From the NCBI GenBank assembly GCA_947485035.1, contig CANKQN010000020.1, positions 1 through 11,144 of the forward strand: 11,144 bases of DNA, in the 5' to 3' direction. The DNA comes from Rickettsiales bacterium (lineage in GTDB: Bacteria > Pseudomonadota > Alphaproteobacteria > Rickettsiales > Deianiraeaceae). Below are positions 1 through 7,223 of the stretch, piece by piece (the stretch's first letter is position 1; each line of letters starts with the position of its first letter). A program made the position numbers and the translations under genes. The notes beneath the pieces were generated by a model. It saw only the letters and a program-made list of their open reading frames with translations, ran no database searches and was not told the origin of the DNA.

Positions 1-1848
1 AATATTTGCCTTGGTAGTAAGAAGAGTGACGATAGTTGGACATGTGATGTGGAGTATGTTGTGGATAATATTGAGAATCTTCAACAAGGCCAATATTTAG
101 AGTGGTCAAACACTGATCCAATTCCGACACTGTTTGTTCAACAAATTGACAAGAACTACTATCCTGCAACTCCATCACTAGGATTGCCAAAACTTGCTTA
201 TCTGCAATCAGGGAATCGTCAAGTGCTGCAGTCGTCATTGAAAACACAAATAGTAGATGATTTTGAAACTTCAAATACTTCACTTGCAACCAATGGAACT
301 TCAACATTTACTAACGGAAAAATTACAAATGCAACCTCAACCTCAACACCTGATATTGATAATAGTGATTTTACATACGACGCAGTGAGAAAAGGTGATT
401 CTGGCATCGATCTGTATTCGGAATTGTCCAGTGTAACTAAATTTACAACTTCAACATATTCTTCAATGATTCAAAATTTGCGCATTGTACCAGAAAAAAT
501 TGGTGCAAATATGACAGTTGGTGAAGTCGATTCTATTTTGGGGCTTTTCGATGGGGGGCAAGAAGGTGATCAGCCCAGTTCTTTGACGAGTAATGCCAAA
601 AATGCGATTCAATATATTGATGGTGACGAAATATTGCGCGGAAACCAAGCCTATCAGAAAATTACAAAAGAGCTGGAAGCTTCAACAACGAATGTGAAAG
701 GAACGCAAACCTCGTTTGTATCGGTTTACGATTTAGGATACACAGCTGATGCAAGTAAAAATTTTTCTCTAGAGACTTCGCAAGCTTGTTTTGGCAATGA
801 TTGTGGATACACAGACTTATTGGATGCGAATTCATTTAAAGTCTGGTGGGAAACGGTCTGGAATGTCGGTAGTGCTAATAACGCCGATTTAGTGATCGAA
901 AATCTTACTGATCTGATTAATAATACAATGGCTGCCTCAAAAGCGGCAAATATTGCTTCAATGCAAGTAAATTATCAAAAAGATTCCAGCGGAAAATATC
1001 TATTAGATGGTGATGATCAGAAAGTAAAACACGACTTGTATGATATCACGCTTAGAGAAAAGAATTGGTCGTTTGAAATTGAGAGAGCAAAGGAATTTGT
1101 GAAAGTAGATCTTGCTAAGCAAAATCTTACACCTCAATTTAATACATCATCTTTGATGCAAAATTTTGTCTCATCATTGGCCGGACAAGCTTCAAGTGGT
1201 GCGGAATTAAGTGTTGGTTATAAATTCCGCCTGTTTAAAAGCTCATTTTATACCGCTCCACAGTTAGATATTTCACTATTTAGAAACAGCAAGTCAACAA
1301 TTTCAGGGAAAAGAGATGGCACTAACTACACTTATGGAAACATTGATTCGTCGTATGCAGGAAGTTTGGTTGCAAAGCTTGGTTTTGAAAATAAATTCGT
1401 TGTTGGATCAACAAACATACCTTTTAGCATCTACGGTTTTGGCGGTGGAACTTCAAGTGTAATGCAATACCGCGATACAAGTTCTCAATCTTTTGGTTTA
1501 AAATATGGCTTTGGTGCAGAGGTTTTTGTTTCAAAAAATATGGCAATTTTTGGTGAAATGTTTCAAATTAATTTGTTGAAGCAAAACATTGACTATTCTT
1601 CAACCAACACCTACAAAGGAGATAACCAGTCAAATCGTGCAGCACAATACATCCGAAGCCAACGTGGAACAACTGTTACATTGGATAACGCACAGTATGG
1701 TCAAGATACCAAAAACCTTTCAATTAAGTATGCCGATCTGAACCAGGTCATTGACGCGCAAAATATTACATATAAGACAACGGAAAAATTTGAAAACACG
1801 GGATCAATTCAGGGTGTGAAATTGGGTTTGACATACTATGTGGAATAA
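1..1848 (+). CDS. Outer-membrane beta-barrel surface protein, 5' end outside window
   Basis: The frame is open from the first base, so 615 residues are visible and the true start lies to the left; a GTG at 49 is in frame, but nothing marks it as a start. Residues 1 to about 395 are rich in Ser, Thr, Asn and Asp, with four cysteines (3, 15, 263, 268) that could form disulfides in an exported protein. From about residue 400 the sequence becomes a series of alternating polar/hydrophobic strands separated by loops (GAELSVGYKFRLF, IPFSIYGFGGG, LKYGFGAEVFVS, MAIFGEMFQINLL, GVKLGLTYYVE), as in a small outer-membrane barrel. The pattern of a Gly-rich strand, then a K-GxG strand, then a 'SKNMAIFGE' strand recalls the P44/Msp2/OMP-1 (Surface_Ag_2) barrels of Anaplasmataceae. 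That family assignment is inference from strand layout, not from a signature motif. No signal peptide can be judged. The gene converges on the tmRNA gene. Confidence 0.7.
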   Translation, partial: NICLGSKKSDDSWTCDVEYVVDNIENLQQGQYLEWSNTDPIPTLFVQQIDKNYYPATPSLGLPKLAYLQSGNRQVLQSSLKTQIVDDFETSNTSLATNGTSTFTNGKITNATSTSTPDIDNSDFTYDAVRKGDSGIDLYSELSSVTKFTTSTYSSMIQNLRIVPEKIGANMTVGEVDSILGLFDGGQEGDQPSSLTSNAKNAIQYIDGDEILRGNQAYQKITKELEASTTNVKGTQTSFVSVYDLGYTADASKNFSLETSQACFGNDCGYTDLLDANSFKVWWETVWNVGSANNADLVIENLTDLINNTMAASKAANIASMQVNYQKDSSGKYLLDGDDQKVKHDLYDITLREKNWSFEIERAKEFVKVDLAKQNLTPQFNTSSLMQNFVSSLAGQASSGAELSVGYKFRLFKSSFYTAPQLDISLFRNSKSTISGKRDGTNYTYGNIDSSYAGSLVAKLGFENKFVVGSTNIPFSIYGFGGGTSSVMQYRDTSSQSFGLKYGFGAEVFVSKNMAIFGEMFQINLLKQNIDYSSTNTYKGDNQSNRAAQYIRSQRGTTVTLDNAQYGQDTKNLSIKYADLNQVIDAQNITYKTTEKFENTGSIQGVKLGLTYYVE

Positions 1849-1878
1849 AAGCGAGGTTTTTCTGTTGAAAGGAAAACC
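1849..1878 (-). terminator. Hairpin terminator between surface gene and tmRNA
   Basis: An 8-bp stem pairs 1855-1862 (GGTTTTTC) with 1871-1878 (GGAAAACC), with one G.T pair and an 8-base loop. Read on the minus strand the hairpin is followed by TCGCTTTTATT, a short U-rich tail, so it fits an intrinsic terminator for the tmRNA transcript. It also lies just after the stop of the convergent plus-strand gene, but on that strand no T-tract follows, so any bidirectional role is weaker. Confidence 0.5.
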
Positions 1879-2200
1879 CCAAAACCCCCTAGTGTTTATC
1901 TTTAATAAGCGTCACAGACAGCTTACGCAGCAACCGCAAAGCGGTATGCAGCTTTTTCAATAACAGCTTTCGCTTTGTTTTTGAAGTTAAAAGACAACAC
2001 ATTTTTTATAGCTTTTGTGCCATTTAAAAAGTTGTGGATTTACGCTTGCCTTGCGGGTAAAGTTAATACAGTTTCCAATTCATGTCGAGCCTATTCGCCC
2101 CCAAATTAACAAAAATGGTGGAGGCGTCGGGATTCGCACCCGAGTCCAAAAATTTCCCCATACAACGGTCTTATTACCATAGAACAATCGCTTGTTCAAT
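1879..2200 (-). ncRNA. ssrA: Circularly permuted (two-piece) tmRNA
   Basis: tmRNA rescues stalled ribosomes by acting first as an alanyl-tRNA and then as an mRNA for a degradation tag. In transcription order the acceptor piece comes first. It has a GAACAA-GCGA-TTGTTC hairpin (2197-2182), a T-arm (2143-2127, 5-bp stem, loop TGCGAAT), the acceptor strand CGCCTCC (2126-2120), discriminator A (2119) and encoded CCA (2118-2116). After a 13-base spacer (2115-2103) comes the coding piece, starting GGGGGCG (2102-2096) and then AATAGGCTCGAC, the typical tmRNA 5' motif. The two acceptor strands form seven pairs, with G3.U70 exactly where alanyl-tRNA synthetase needs it. The tag frame ends FAVAA-stop at 1940-1923, and the stop lies in a hairpin (1926-1921 with 1910-1905) like helix P5. 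This permuted order is known from alphaproteobacteria. The outer ends of both pieces are estimates. Confidence 0.93.
1923..1994 (-). other. tmRNA tag-peptide reading frame (3' end sure, start unsure)
   Basis: The frame ends AAYRFAVAA followed by TAA at 1925-1923. AVAA is a known C-terminus for alphaproteobacterial tags and a target for ClpXP-type proteases. Reading backwards, the frame continues through AKAVIEK and SFNFKNK without a stop. The usual ANDN start is not visible, and the conserved bases that normally precede the resume codon cannot be aligned cleanly. The 5' limit given here (TCT at 1994-1992) is only one option; GCG at 1973-1971 or GCT further upstream would also keep the frame. 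Confidence 0.6.
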
Positions 2201-2203
2201 CAA

Positions 2204-2233
2204 AACTTGAAGCTAAAAAATCGATTTGTCAAG
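2204..2233 (-). promoter_or_regulatory. Probable tmRNA promoter (good -35, weak -10)
   Basis: On the minus strand CTTGACA lies at 2233-2227, a perfect alphaproteobacterial -35 box. The expected -10 position, 17 to 18 bases on, holds CAAGTT, a poor match. A start about 35 bases downstream of the -35 box would fall near 2197, at the foot of the first tmRNA hairpin, which supports the placement. Confidence 0.5.
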
Positions 2234-2263
2234 GAGATTTTTAAAACAATGTAGTGAAATATT

Positions 2264-2292
2264 CTTGACAAACAAAATCAATTGTTTATTTT
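2264..2292 (+). promoter_or_regulatory. Probable virD4 promoter
   Basis: CTTGACA at 2264-2270 is followed after 16 bases by TATTTT (2287-2292), four of six matches to TATAAT. Transcription would start near 2300, leaving a leader of about a dozen bases before the ATG at 2313 with no clear Shine-Dalgarno sequence. The box is the mirror image of the tmRNA -35 box (TTTGTCAAG at 2225-2233 against CTTGACAAA at 2264-2272), so the two units leave back to back. Confidence 0.55.
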
Positions 2293-2312
2293 TGGAAAAC
2301 TTAAACTTATGA

Positions 2313-4190
2313 ATGTCTTCCGAAACGAAATTTGATGCGTATTCCGATACCAGATTTTCGAAAAACTTCATGATAATGTCCACAATGGCATTGTTTGTGT
2401 TGACTGTTGTAAGTTATGTTTCGTGGTCTCTTCTTGTAATGTCAATTTCCGGAGTAGGGCATTATTCTGCCTCACTAACTGACGGTTTTCAAGAGCATCT
2501 GCTGTTTTTGTTTGAATCTTTTGTAACATATTGGTCGTTTTACATCGAATACTACGCTTTGATAGGCTTTGCGACTAAATCATTCTTTCTGCCAAAATTA
2601 CTTGCCATAACGGTAATTCCTTATGGCTCAATTTTGTTTCTTGCGTGGAAATTTCGTGAGAAAATCGCCGAAATGCGTCCATACAAAAAAGGGGAATCTC
2701 TTCACGGTGATGCTCACTGGGCGACATCTAAGGAGATTAAAAAAGCGGGTCTTTTCTACAAGGAAGGTCTGTTAATGGGGCAATATAAAGACGGCGTTTA
2801 TTTCATAGCAAAGGACTACCAACACGTTCTACTATTCGCACCAACTGGTTCTGGTAAAGGTGTTGGGTTTGTAATTCCGAATCTTCTGTTTTGGAAGGAA
2901 TCGGTATTTGTGCATGATATCAAGCTGGAAAACCTTATGCTGACGAGCGGCTATCGAGCAACAGTTTTGAAGCAAAAAGTTTATGCTTGGGTTCCTGCTG
3001 CTTCAAACGGGCTTTCACACTGCTATAACCCGCTGGACTGGATTTCCTCCAACGCTGGACAAATGGTCGATGACGTTCAGAAAATCACGAGTATCCTCAT
3101 CGAAAAACAGGAGTTCTGGGAAAACGAAGCACGGGCATTAATTACAGGTGTTATTTTATTCCTGATAGCAGACGACACAAAACCAACATCATTTGGCGAG
3201 GTTGTGCGAACTCTTCGTAGTGATGACACGGCGCACATGCTTGCTTCTGGTCTTGATGTTTTTGGCGATAAAATTCACCCGGTAGGTTACATGAACCTTG
3301 CCGCCTTCTTGCAAAAGGCTGATAAAGAACGCTCCGGTGTAATTTCAACTGCCAACTCAAAGCTTGACCTTTGGTCCAACCCAATTATCGATAAAACAAC
3401 CTCACGCTCCGATTTCAACATTGAAACATTTAAGCATGTAACAACAACGGTTTATGTTGGCTTAACACCAGATAACATTCAGCGTTTGCGTCCGTTGATG
3501 TCCATGTTCTACCAACAAGCTTCGCAGTTTTTAACAAAACACATGCCAACACCGGACGAAAAATACGGCGTTTTATTTATGATGGATGAGTTTCCAACCC
3601 TTGGTAAAATGGAACAGTTTCTTTCTGGGATTGCCTATTTTCGTGGTTATAAAGTGAAGCTTTTTTTGGTTGTACAGGATACCCAGCAGCTCAAAGGAGC
3701 TTATGAAGACACGGGTATGAATTCCTTCCTTTCGAACTCATCATACCGTGTAACTTATGCCGCCAACAACATTGAAACGGCAAAATTGATTTCCGAACTT
3801 GTGGGGAATAAAACGGTCGCTTCGGAGTCGATGAGTACTCCAAAATATTTTGATATGAATCCAACCTCTCGTTCACTTTCACTTTCAAAAGCACAAAGAG
3901 CATTGCTTTTACCACAAGAAATTTTACAAATGGACAAAAAATGGCAAATTATTTTGATCGAGGCATCGTCGCCAATTAAATGCAGTAAAATTTTCTATTA
4001 CAAAGACAGCTTCTTCACAAAACGACTCTTGAAGCAAATTGAGCTACCAAAACAAGAATTCACGGGCGGTAAAAAAAGCGAAGATACCCTTAATGGTAAA
4101 GTTGACGATGTTAAAATGCTTGCAAATCATCCTGATGCAAAAGCACCTGAAAAACCAAAAGACGAGCCAAAAAAATCCGCCGCTGCTTAG
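2313..4190 (+). CDS. virD4: VirD4/TraG-family type IV secretion coupling ATPase
   Basis: This inner-membrane ATPase collects substrates and feeds them into a type IV secretion channel. The 625 residues show two N-terminal membrane segments (about 20-45 and 80-112) with a short periplasmic stretch between them, then the cytoplasmic motor domain. Walker A is APTGSGKG (176-183), followed by VGFVIPNLLFW and the family motif HDIKLEN (201-207). Walker B is VLFMMDEFPTLGK (420-432), with D425 and E426 as the likely Mg2+ and catalytic pair. The motif KKGESLHGDAHWA (125-137) is typical of VirD4 proteins. The tail (about 585-625) is Lys/Asp/Pro-rich and looks disordered, as is common in this family. No other vir genes are in the window, so the gene is either at the end of a cluster or detached. 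Its last four bases overlap the end of nadC on the other strand. The start is the first ATG after the promoter. Confidence 0.95.
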   Translation: MSSETKFDAYSDTRFSKNFMIMSTMALFVLTVVSYVSWSLLVMSISGVGHYSASLTDGFQEHLLFLFESFVTYWSFYIEYYALIGFATKSFFLPKLLAITVIPYGSILFLAWKFREKIAEMRPYKKGESLHGDAHWATSKEIKKAGLFYKEGLLMGQYKDGVYFIAKDYQHVLLFAPTGSGKGVGFVIPNLLFWKESVFVHDIKLENLMLTSGYRATVLKQKVYAWVPAASNGLSHCYNPLDWISSNAGQMVDDVQKITSILIEKQEFWENEARALITGVILFLIADDTKPTSFGEVVRTLRSDDTAHMLASGLDVFGDKIHPVGYMNLAAFLQKADKERSGVISTANSKLDLWSNPIIDKTTSRSDFNIETFKHVTTTVYVGLTPDNIQRLRPLMSMFYQQASQFLTKHMPTPDEKYGVLFMMDEFPTLGKMEQFLSGIAYFRGYKVKLFLVVQDTQQLKGAYEDTGMNSFLSNSSYRVTYAANNIETAKLISELVGNKTVASESMSTPKYFDMNPTSRSLSLSKAQRALLLPQEILQMDKKWQIILIEASSPIKCSKIFYYKDSFFTKRLLKQIELPKQEFTGGKKSEDTLNGKVDDVKMLANHPDAKAPEKPKDEPKKSAAA

Positions 4191-5023
4191 CTAAGGAAAT
4201 CCATTGAAATATCAACGGCATTCACGGAGTGAGTCAAGTTTCCAATTGAAATATAGTCGATATCAAGTTCACGATATTCCCCAATATTTCCAAGGTTAAT
4301 TCCGCCTGAAACCTCAATTTTAATTGTTGAATGTTTGCGAATAAATGCGCTTGCAATGGTGATATCTTGAATTGACATGTTGTCGAGCATAATGATATCA
4401 ATTTTTGCATTAACCGCTTCTTTCACTTGTGAAATGTTCTCGCACTCAACTTCAACCTGCATCGACGGCTGATTTTTCTTCACAAGACGCACAGCCTCTG
4501 CAATACTTCCCGCCGCCATTATGTGGTTGTCTTTAATCATAACCATTTGTGCAAGATTCATTCTGTGGTTGAAGCCTCCGCCCATTACAACTGCATATTT
4601 TTGAAGTTTTCGCATTAATGGAACGGTTTTTCTGGTATCAAGAATTTTAATTTTCTGGTTATCAATCGTTTCAACAAAAAGGTTGGTTTTTGTTGAAATT
4701 GCACTGAGATGCTGAATTAAATTCAAGCACGAGCGTTCAACTTGCAATAACTCCTTAACCGAAGCCTTGCCTGAAATTATGCTTTCGCCATACTCAATAA
4801 CACTGCCATCAGTTCTGCAAATATCAAGCGAATATTTTGCCATAACAGATTCGAACGCCTGCACAAAAGCGTCAATTCCGCATAATGTGAATGGTTCAAG
4901 ATTCTTGGATATCACTCTGAAATTTTGTAATTTATTTTGCACAATAATTGAGTTAGTCGTTACATCGGAAAATGCTTGGTCTTCCTTCAAAATTGCCATG
5001 ATATCAGCCTTTGTAATGTTCAT
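4187..5023 (-). CDS. nadC: Nicotinate-nucleotide pyrophosphorylase (quinolinate phosphoribosyltransferase)
   Basis: NadC converts quinolinate and PRPP to nicotinate mononucleotide, CO2 and pyrophosphate in de novo NAD synthesis. The 278 residues match the usual family length. Visible family motifs in order are VERSCLNLIQHLSAIST (95-111), ILDTRKTVPLMR (127-138), GGGFNHR (148-154), IKDNHI (163-168), VEVECEN (190-196), MLDNM (212-216), EVSGGI (237-242) and YISIGNLTHS (257-266). The basic residues of DTRKT and FNHR and the Lys of IKDNHI form the anionic substrate pocket in known structures. The ATG overlaps the ribF stop as ATGA, so it is the last gene of the minus-strand run and is probably translationally coupled. 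No nadA or nadB lies in the window. The stop overlaps the virD4 stop, and no terminator hairpin is visible here. Confidence 0.96.
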   Translation of the reverse strand: MNITKADIMAILKEDQAFSDVTTNSIIVQNKLQNFRVISKNLEPFTLCGIDAFVQAFESVMAKYSLDICRTDGSVIEYGESIISGKASVKELLQVERSCLNLIQHLSAISTKTNLFVETIDNQKIKILDTRKTVPLMRKLQKYAVVMGGGFNHRMNLAQMVMIKDNHIMAAGSIAEAVRLVKKNQPSMQVEVECENISQVKEAVNAKIDIIMLDNMSIQDITIASAFIRKHSTIKIEVSGGINLGNIGEYRELDIDYISIGNLTHSVNAVDISMDFLS

Positions 5024-5910
5024 AAAATTCCGTGAATTTTTTTAGTAATTTGAATATCTTGTATAATTTGAAAATGCAATTCATTTATGCTTGAAAATTG
5101 CTTTTCTTTGCGAATGCCTTCCAAAAATATAATTTTTATCGTTTTTTCGTAAATATTTTGTGAGAAGTTGAAAATATGAGTTTCAAGGAGCGGTTGTAAG
5201 TTGTCTTGAAATGTTGGTTTTACGCCAAAATTTGAAATTGAGGGAAATTTCTGACCATCAATTTCCGCCACAGTGGCATATACTCCAAACGGTGGTGATA
5301 TCTTATTTTCAGGAAAAACCATGTTCGCAGTTGGTGTTTTCAATTGTTCTCCCGCAATTTTTTGCCCGTGAAGAACTTCGCTCGTTAAATGAAATGGAAT
5401 GTTTGAAAGTGTGCGATATTTTGCAAAATCACCATTTTCCACGCATTTTCTTAAAAAAGATGACGAAACTTTCTCATCATTGTTTGCAATTATTGGCACA
5501 ATATTGGTTTTCAGACCAAAATCCGCAATTGCTTCAACGCCGTGGCTTCGATTCTGCCCGAAACGAAAATCACTTCCAACGGTAATTTTTTGCGTAATAC
5601 TGCTTAATTTTGCAAGGAAATGTTCGCCGGAAAGATTTGCAAGTGCATGGTTGAACTCCAAAATTAGAAGGTTTTCAATGCCAAAATGCTCAAAAATTGC
5701 ACGCTTTTCTGCTTCGGTGTAAATCAATTTTTCCTGTACACCATTTGCTTTGCCAAAGAAAATATATGGCAGGGGGTTGAATGTTAAAATGCTTGATTGC
5801 CGTGATATCAACGCTTCGTGTCCCTTGTGAAGACCATCAAACTTGCCAATACAAAGGTTTTGCGTGTGGATATCTGGGAAATTATCAGCGTTAAAATAGA
5901 AAATTTTCAT
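5020..5910 (-). CDS. ribF: Bifunctional riboflavin kinase / FAD synthetase
   Basis: RibF phosphorylates riboflavin to FMN and adenylates FMN to FAD. The N-terminal FAD synthetase half has the nucleotidyltransferase motif GKFDGLHKGH (22-31), TFNPLP (43-48), GSDFRFG (112-118) and SSSFLRK (149-155). The C-terminal riboflavin kinase half has PTANM (193-197, with the Thr and Asn that bind Mg-ATP), GVY (209-211), NFGVKPTF (227-234), LLETHIFNF (241-249) with the likely catalytic Glu, and EGIRKEKQFSS (264-274). The Gly usually found just before PTAN is replaced (LKTPTAN), a mild divergence. At 296 residues it is slightly short for the family (about 310). Both ends are ATGA overlaps, with tsaB before and nadC after, which fixes the start and suggests one transcript for cofactor genes. 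Confidence 0.95.
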   Translation of the reverse strand: MKIFYFNADNFPDIHTQNLCIGKFDGLHKGHEALISRQSSILTFNPLPYIFFGKANGVQEKLIYTEAEKRAIFEHFGIENLLILEFNHALANLSGEHFLAKLSSITQKITVGSDFRFGQNRSHGVEAIADFGLKTNIVPIIANNDEKVSSSFLRKCVENGDFAKYRTLSNIPFHLTSEVLHGQKIAGEQLKTPTANMVFPENKISPPFGVYATVAEIDGQKFPSISNFGVKPTFQDNLQPLLETHIFNFSQNIYEKTIKIIFLEGIRKEKQFSSINELHFQIIQDIQITKKIHGIL

Positions 5911-6482
5911 TGCTTGATGTGCTTAATTGTGCCAATTATGGCATTTACTGGGCGAACATATAGCGGCTCTGTGTAAATTTCCGGCTTTATGAAGAAAAAT
6001 CGTTCAATTAATTGCCTTGCATTTGGTGTTTGGCTTTGAATTTTCAGGTTTTCTAAACTTTCAATTTCTTTGAAATCTTTGTGTGAAACTTCGCCGCCAA
6101 TGCCATTTTCAAAGGACTGAATGTAGAAGGTATTATTGATTGCATTAACGGCAATTGCTTGTTTTTTGTTATCCAAAACGCACGCTTCAAGTGTTGAAAT
6201 TCCAAAAAGCGGAATGTTGAATGGTGTGACAAGACCAAGCGCGAATGCAATACCAATGCGAATTCCGGTGAACGATCCCGGACCGTGATTAACTATTATT
6301 CCATCAAGATTTTTTACTTTTATACCATTTTCTGCGAGCAATTTCATTGTGAAATTTGGCAAAGAATTTGTATGATTATTGCGTGTTTCGTCAATTTTTT
6401 CGTGAAACTTTCCATTAATAAAAAGGCAAACCGAACACTTGTTGAAGCAGGTTTCGATTGAGAGAATTTTCTGGTTTTGCAT
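5907..6482 (-). CDS. tsaB: tRNA threonylcarbamoyladenosine biosynthesis protein TsaB
   Basis: TsaB is the non-catalytic ASKHA-fold partner of TsaD in the complex that places threonylcarbamoyl on A37 of ANN-decoding tRNAs. The 191 residues begin with the strand motif ILSIETCFNKCSVCLF (6-21) and carry the family signature NHGPGSFTGIRIG (65-77), followed by GISTLEA (94-100). The end PLYVRPVNA (173-181) also fits. The length is at the short end for the family (about 190-230), as in small-genome bacteria. The ATG is separated by a single base from the stop of the small membrane protein gene, and the stop overlaps the ribF start as ATGA. Confidence 0.95.
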   Translation of the reverse strand: MQNQKILSIETCFNKCSVCLFINGKFHEKIDETRNNHTNSLPNFTMKLLAENGIKVKNLDGIIVNHGPGSFTGIRIGIAFALGLVTPFNIPLFGISTLEACVLDNKKQAIAVNAINNTFYIQSFENGIGGEVSHKDFKEIESLENLKIQSQTPNARQLIERFFFIKPEIYTEPLYVRPVNAIIGTIKHIKQ

Positions 6483-6483
6483 A

Positions 6484-6675
6484 TTATTTTAAATTTTTAC
6501 CTGCTAGAAATGATAAAAGTATTGATAGACACCATTTAATATTTTCACTTTCTTTATAGTATGCAAAATAAAAAAGAACGCCAATTACAACAATTGATGC
6601 AAGAATTGTTTTCAGATTATTATGAAAAAAACTTTCCTTCAATGGTTTGTATGTGTTGGGATTTTTTTCAGACAT
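6484..6675 (-). CDS. Small membrane protein, candidate Panacea-linked toxin
   Basis: This 63-residue protein is not one I recognise. It has a charged, Asn/Lys/Pro-rich N-terminus (1-20), a clear membrane segment (LKTILASIVVIGVLFYFAYY, 21-40), a short charged link (KESENIK, 41-47) and a second short hydrophobic stretch (WCLSILLSFLAG, 48-59). An in-frame ATG 51 bases upstream would give 80 residues but overlap the upstream gene; the ATG at 6675-6673 lies one base after that gene's stop and is preferred. Small membrane-disrupting proteins are among the known partners of Panacea-domain antitoxins, and the gene order (DUF4065 gene, then this gene at 1 bp) fits such a pair. The toxin role is inference from context. 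The stop is one base from the tsaB start. Confidence 0.65.
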   Translation of the reverse strand: MSEKNPNTYKPLKESFFHNNLKTILASIVVIGVLFYFAYYKESENIKWCLSILLSFLAGKNLK

Positions 6676-6676
6676 G

Positions 6677-7168
6677 CTAGTTGAATAATTTGCTAATAAT
6701 GCCTTTGTTTGAGTTATGCAGAACATTTTCCATATTTTCTGAAAAATAATTGTAAATCATATCAGCCGGAATTTTGGTACAAAATTTTTCGGATTGCACT
6801 TTAATAATTTGATGCCAAGGTCCACCTTCTTCGTGCGACCAAAATGAAAGCCTTCCAGCTGGCAATTCACCCCATTCTTTTACTGTTTTTTCAAGAATTT
6901 TTTTGAGATTTTCATCAAGATTAACATTGTGGTCATTTGGTGTTTTAATTATTTCCGAATTGTATTTGTCATATACATTTTTAAAAACGGGACCATAAGG
7001 CCAAGCTTCGGGAAGTTCATCAAATTGGTTTTTTTCGTCAATTGCGTCGTTCATCAATGCAAAACCAAGGAATAAGTACAATAATTTTTGAATTTTTGTA
7101 CTGTTGAATTCATACTTATACTTCCTGCAAAGTGAAACGATATCTTTTGCTAAATCAACGGTTTTCAT
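6677..7168 (-). CDS. Panacea-domain (DUF4065, SocA-like) protein, candidate antitoxin
   Basis: The 163 residues match the Panacea/DUF4065 domain across nearly their whole length. Visible hallmarks are the N-terminal helix (VDLAKDIVSLC, 4-14), the block TKIQKLLYLFLGFALM (24-39), the signature EAWPYGPVFKNVYDKY (54-69) and a C-terminal SHEEGGPWHQII (111-122). Members include SocA of Caulobacter, a proteolytic adaptor antitoxin, and PanA proteins that neutralise many unrelated toxins encoded next to them. Others are phage or mobile-element proteins of unknown role. Here the gene has its own promoter, follows xerD after 64 bp and precedes a small membrane protein by 1 bp. Family membership is strong; the antitoxin role is inferred from the family and the layout. 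By eye the region is more AT-rich than the flanking genes, which would suit gain by transfer. Confidence 0.87.
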   Translation of the reverse strand: MKTVDLAKDIVSLCRKYKYEFNSTKIQKLLYLFLGFALMNDAIDEKNQFDELPEAWPYGPVFKNVYDKYNSEIIKTPNDHNVNLDENLKKILEKTVKEWGELPAGRLSFWSHEEGGPWHQIIKVQSEKFCTKIPADMIYNYFSENMENVLHNSNKGIISKLFN

Positions 7169-7174
7169 ATTGCT

Positions 7175-7223
7175 TTGACAATAATTATGCGTGAGATATA
7201 TGTATTTTCTTTCACATTGTCAA
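7175..7223. repeat. 8-bp inverted repeat bracketing the Panacea-gene promoter
   Basis: TTGACAAT (7175-7182) and ATTGTCAA (7216-7223) are perfect inverted copies, 33 bases apart. One arm is the -35 box of the Panacea-gene promoter and the other lies just after the predicted transcription start, before the ATG. Paired sites around a promoter would suit autoregulation by the antitoxin or complex. Part of the match is forced by the -35 consensus, so chance is not excluded. Confidence 0.4.

Noticed and set aside
1873..1889. AAAACCCCAAAACCCCC, identical to two units of a ciliate telomere repeat
   Set aside because: Only two units, located at the 3' end of the tmRNA gene next to its terminator; chance or RNA structure explains it better than ciliate DNA.
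5211..5722. Plus-strand reading frames of 107 and 124 codons inside ribF
   Set aside because: They lie opposite a gene with full family motifs and show no domain features or start signals.
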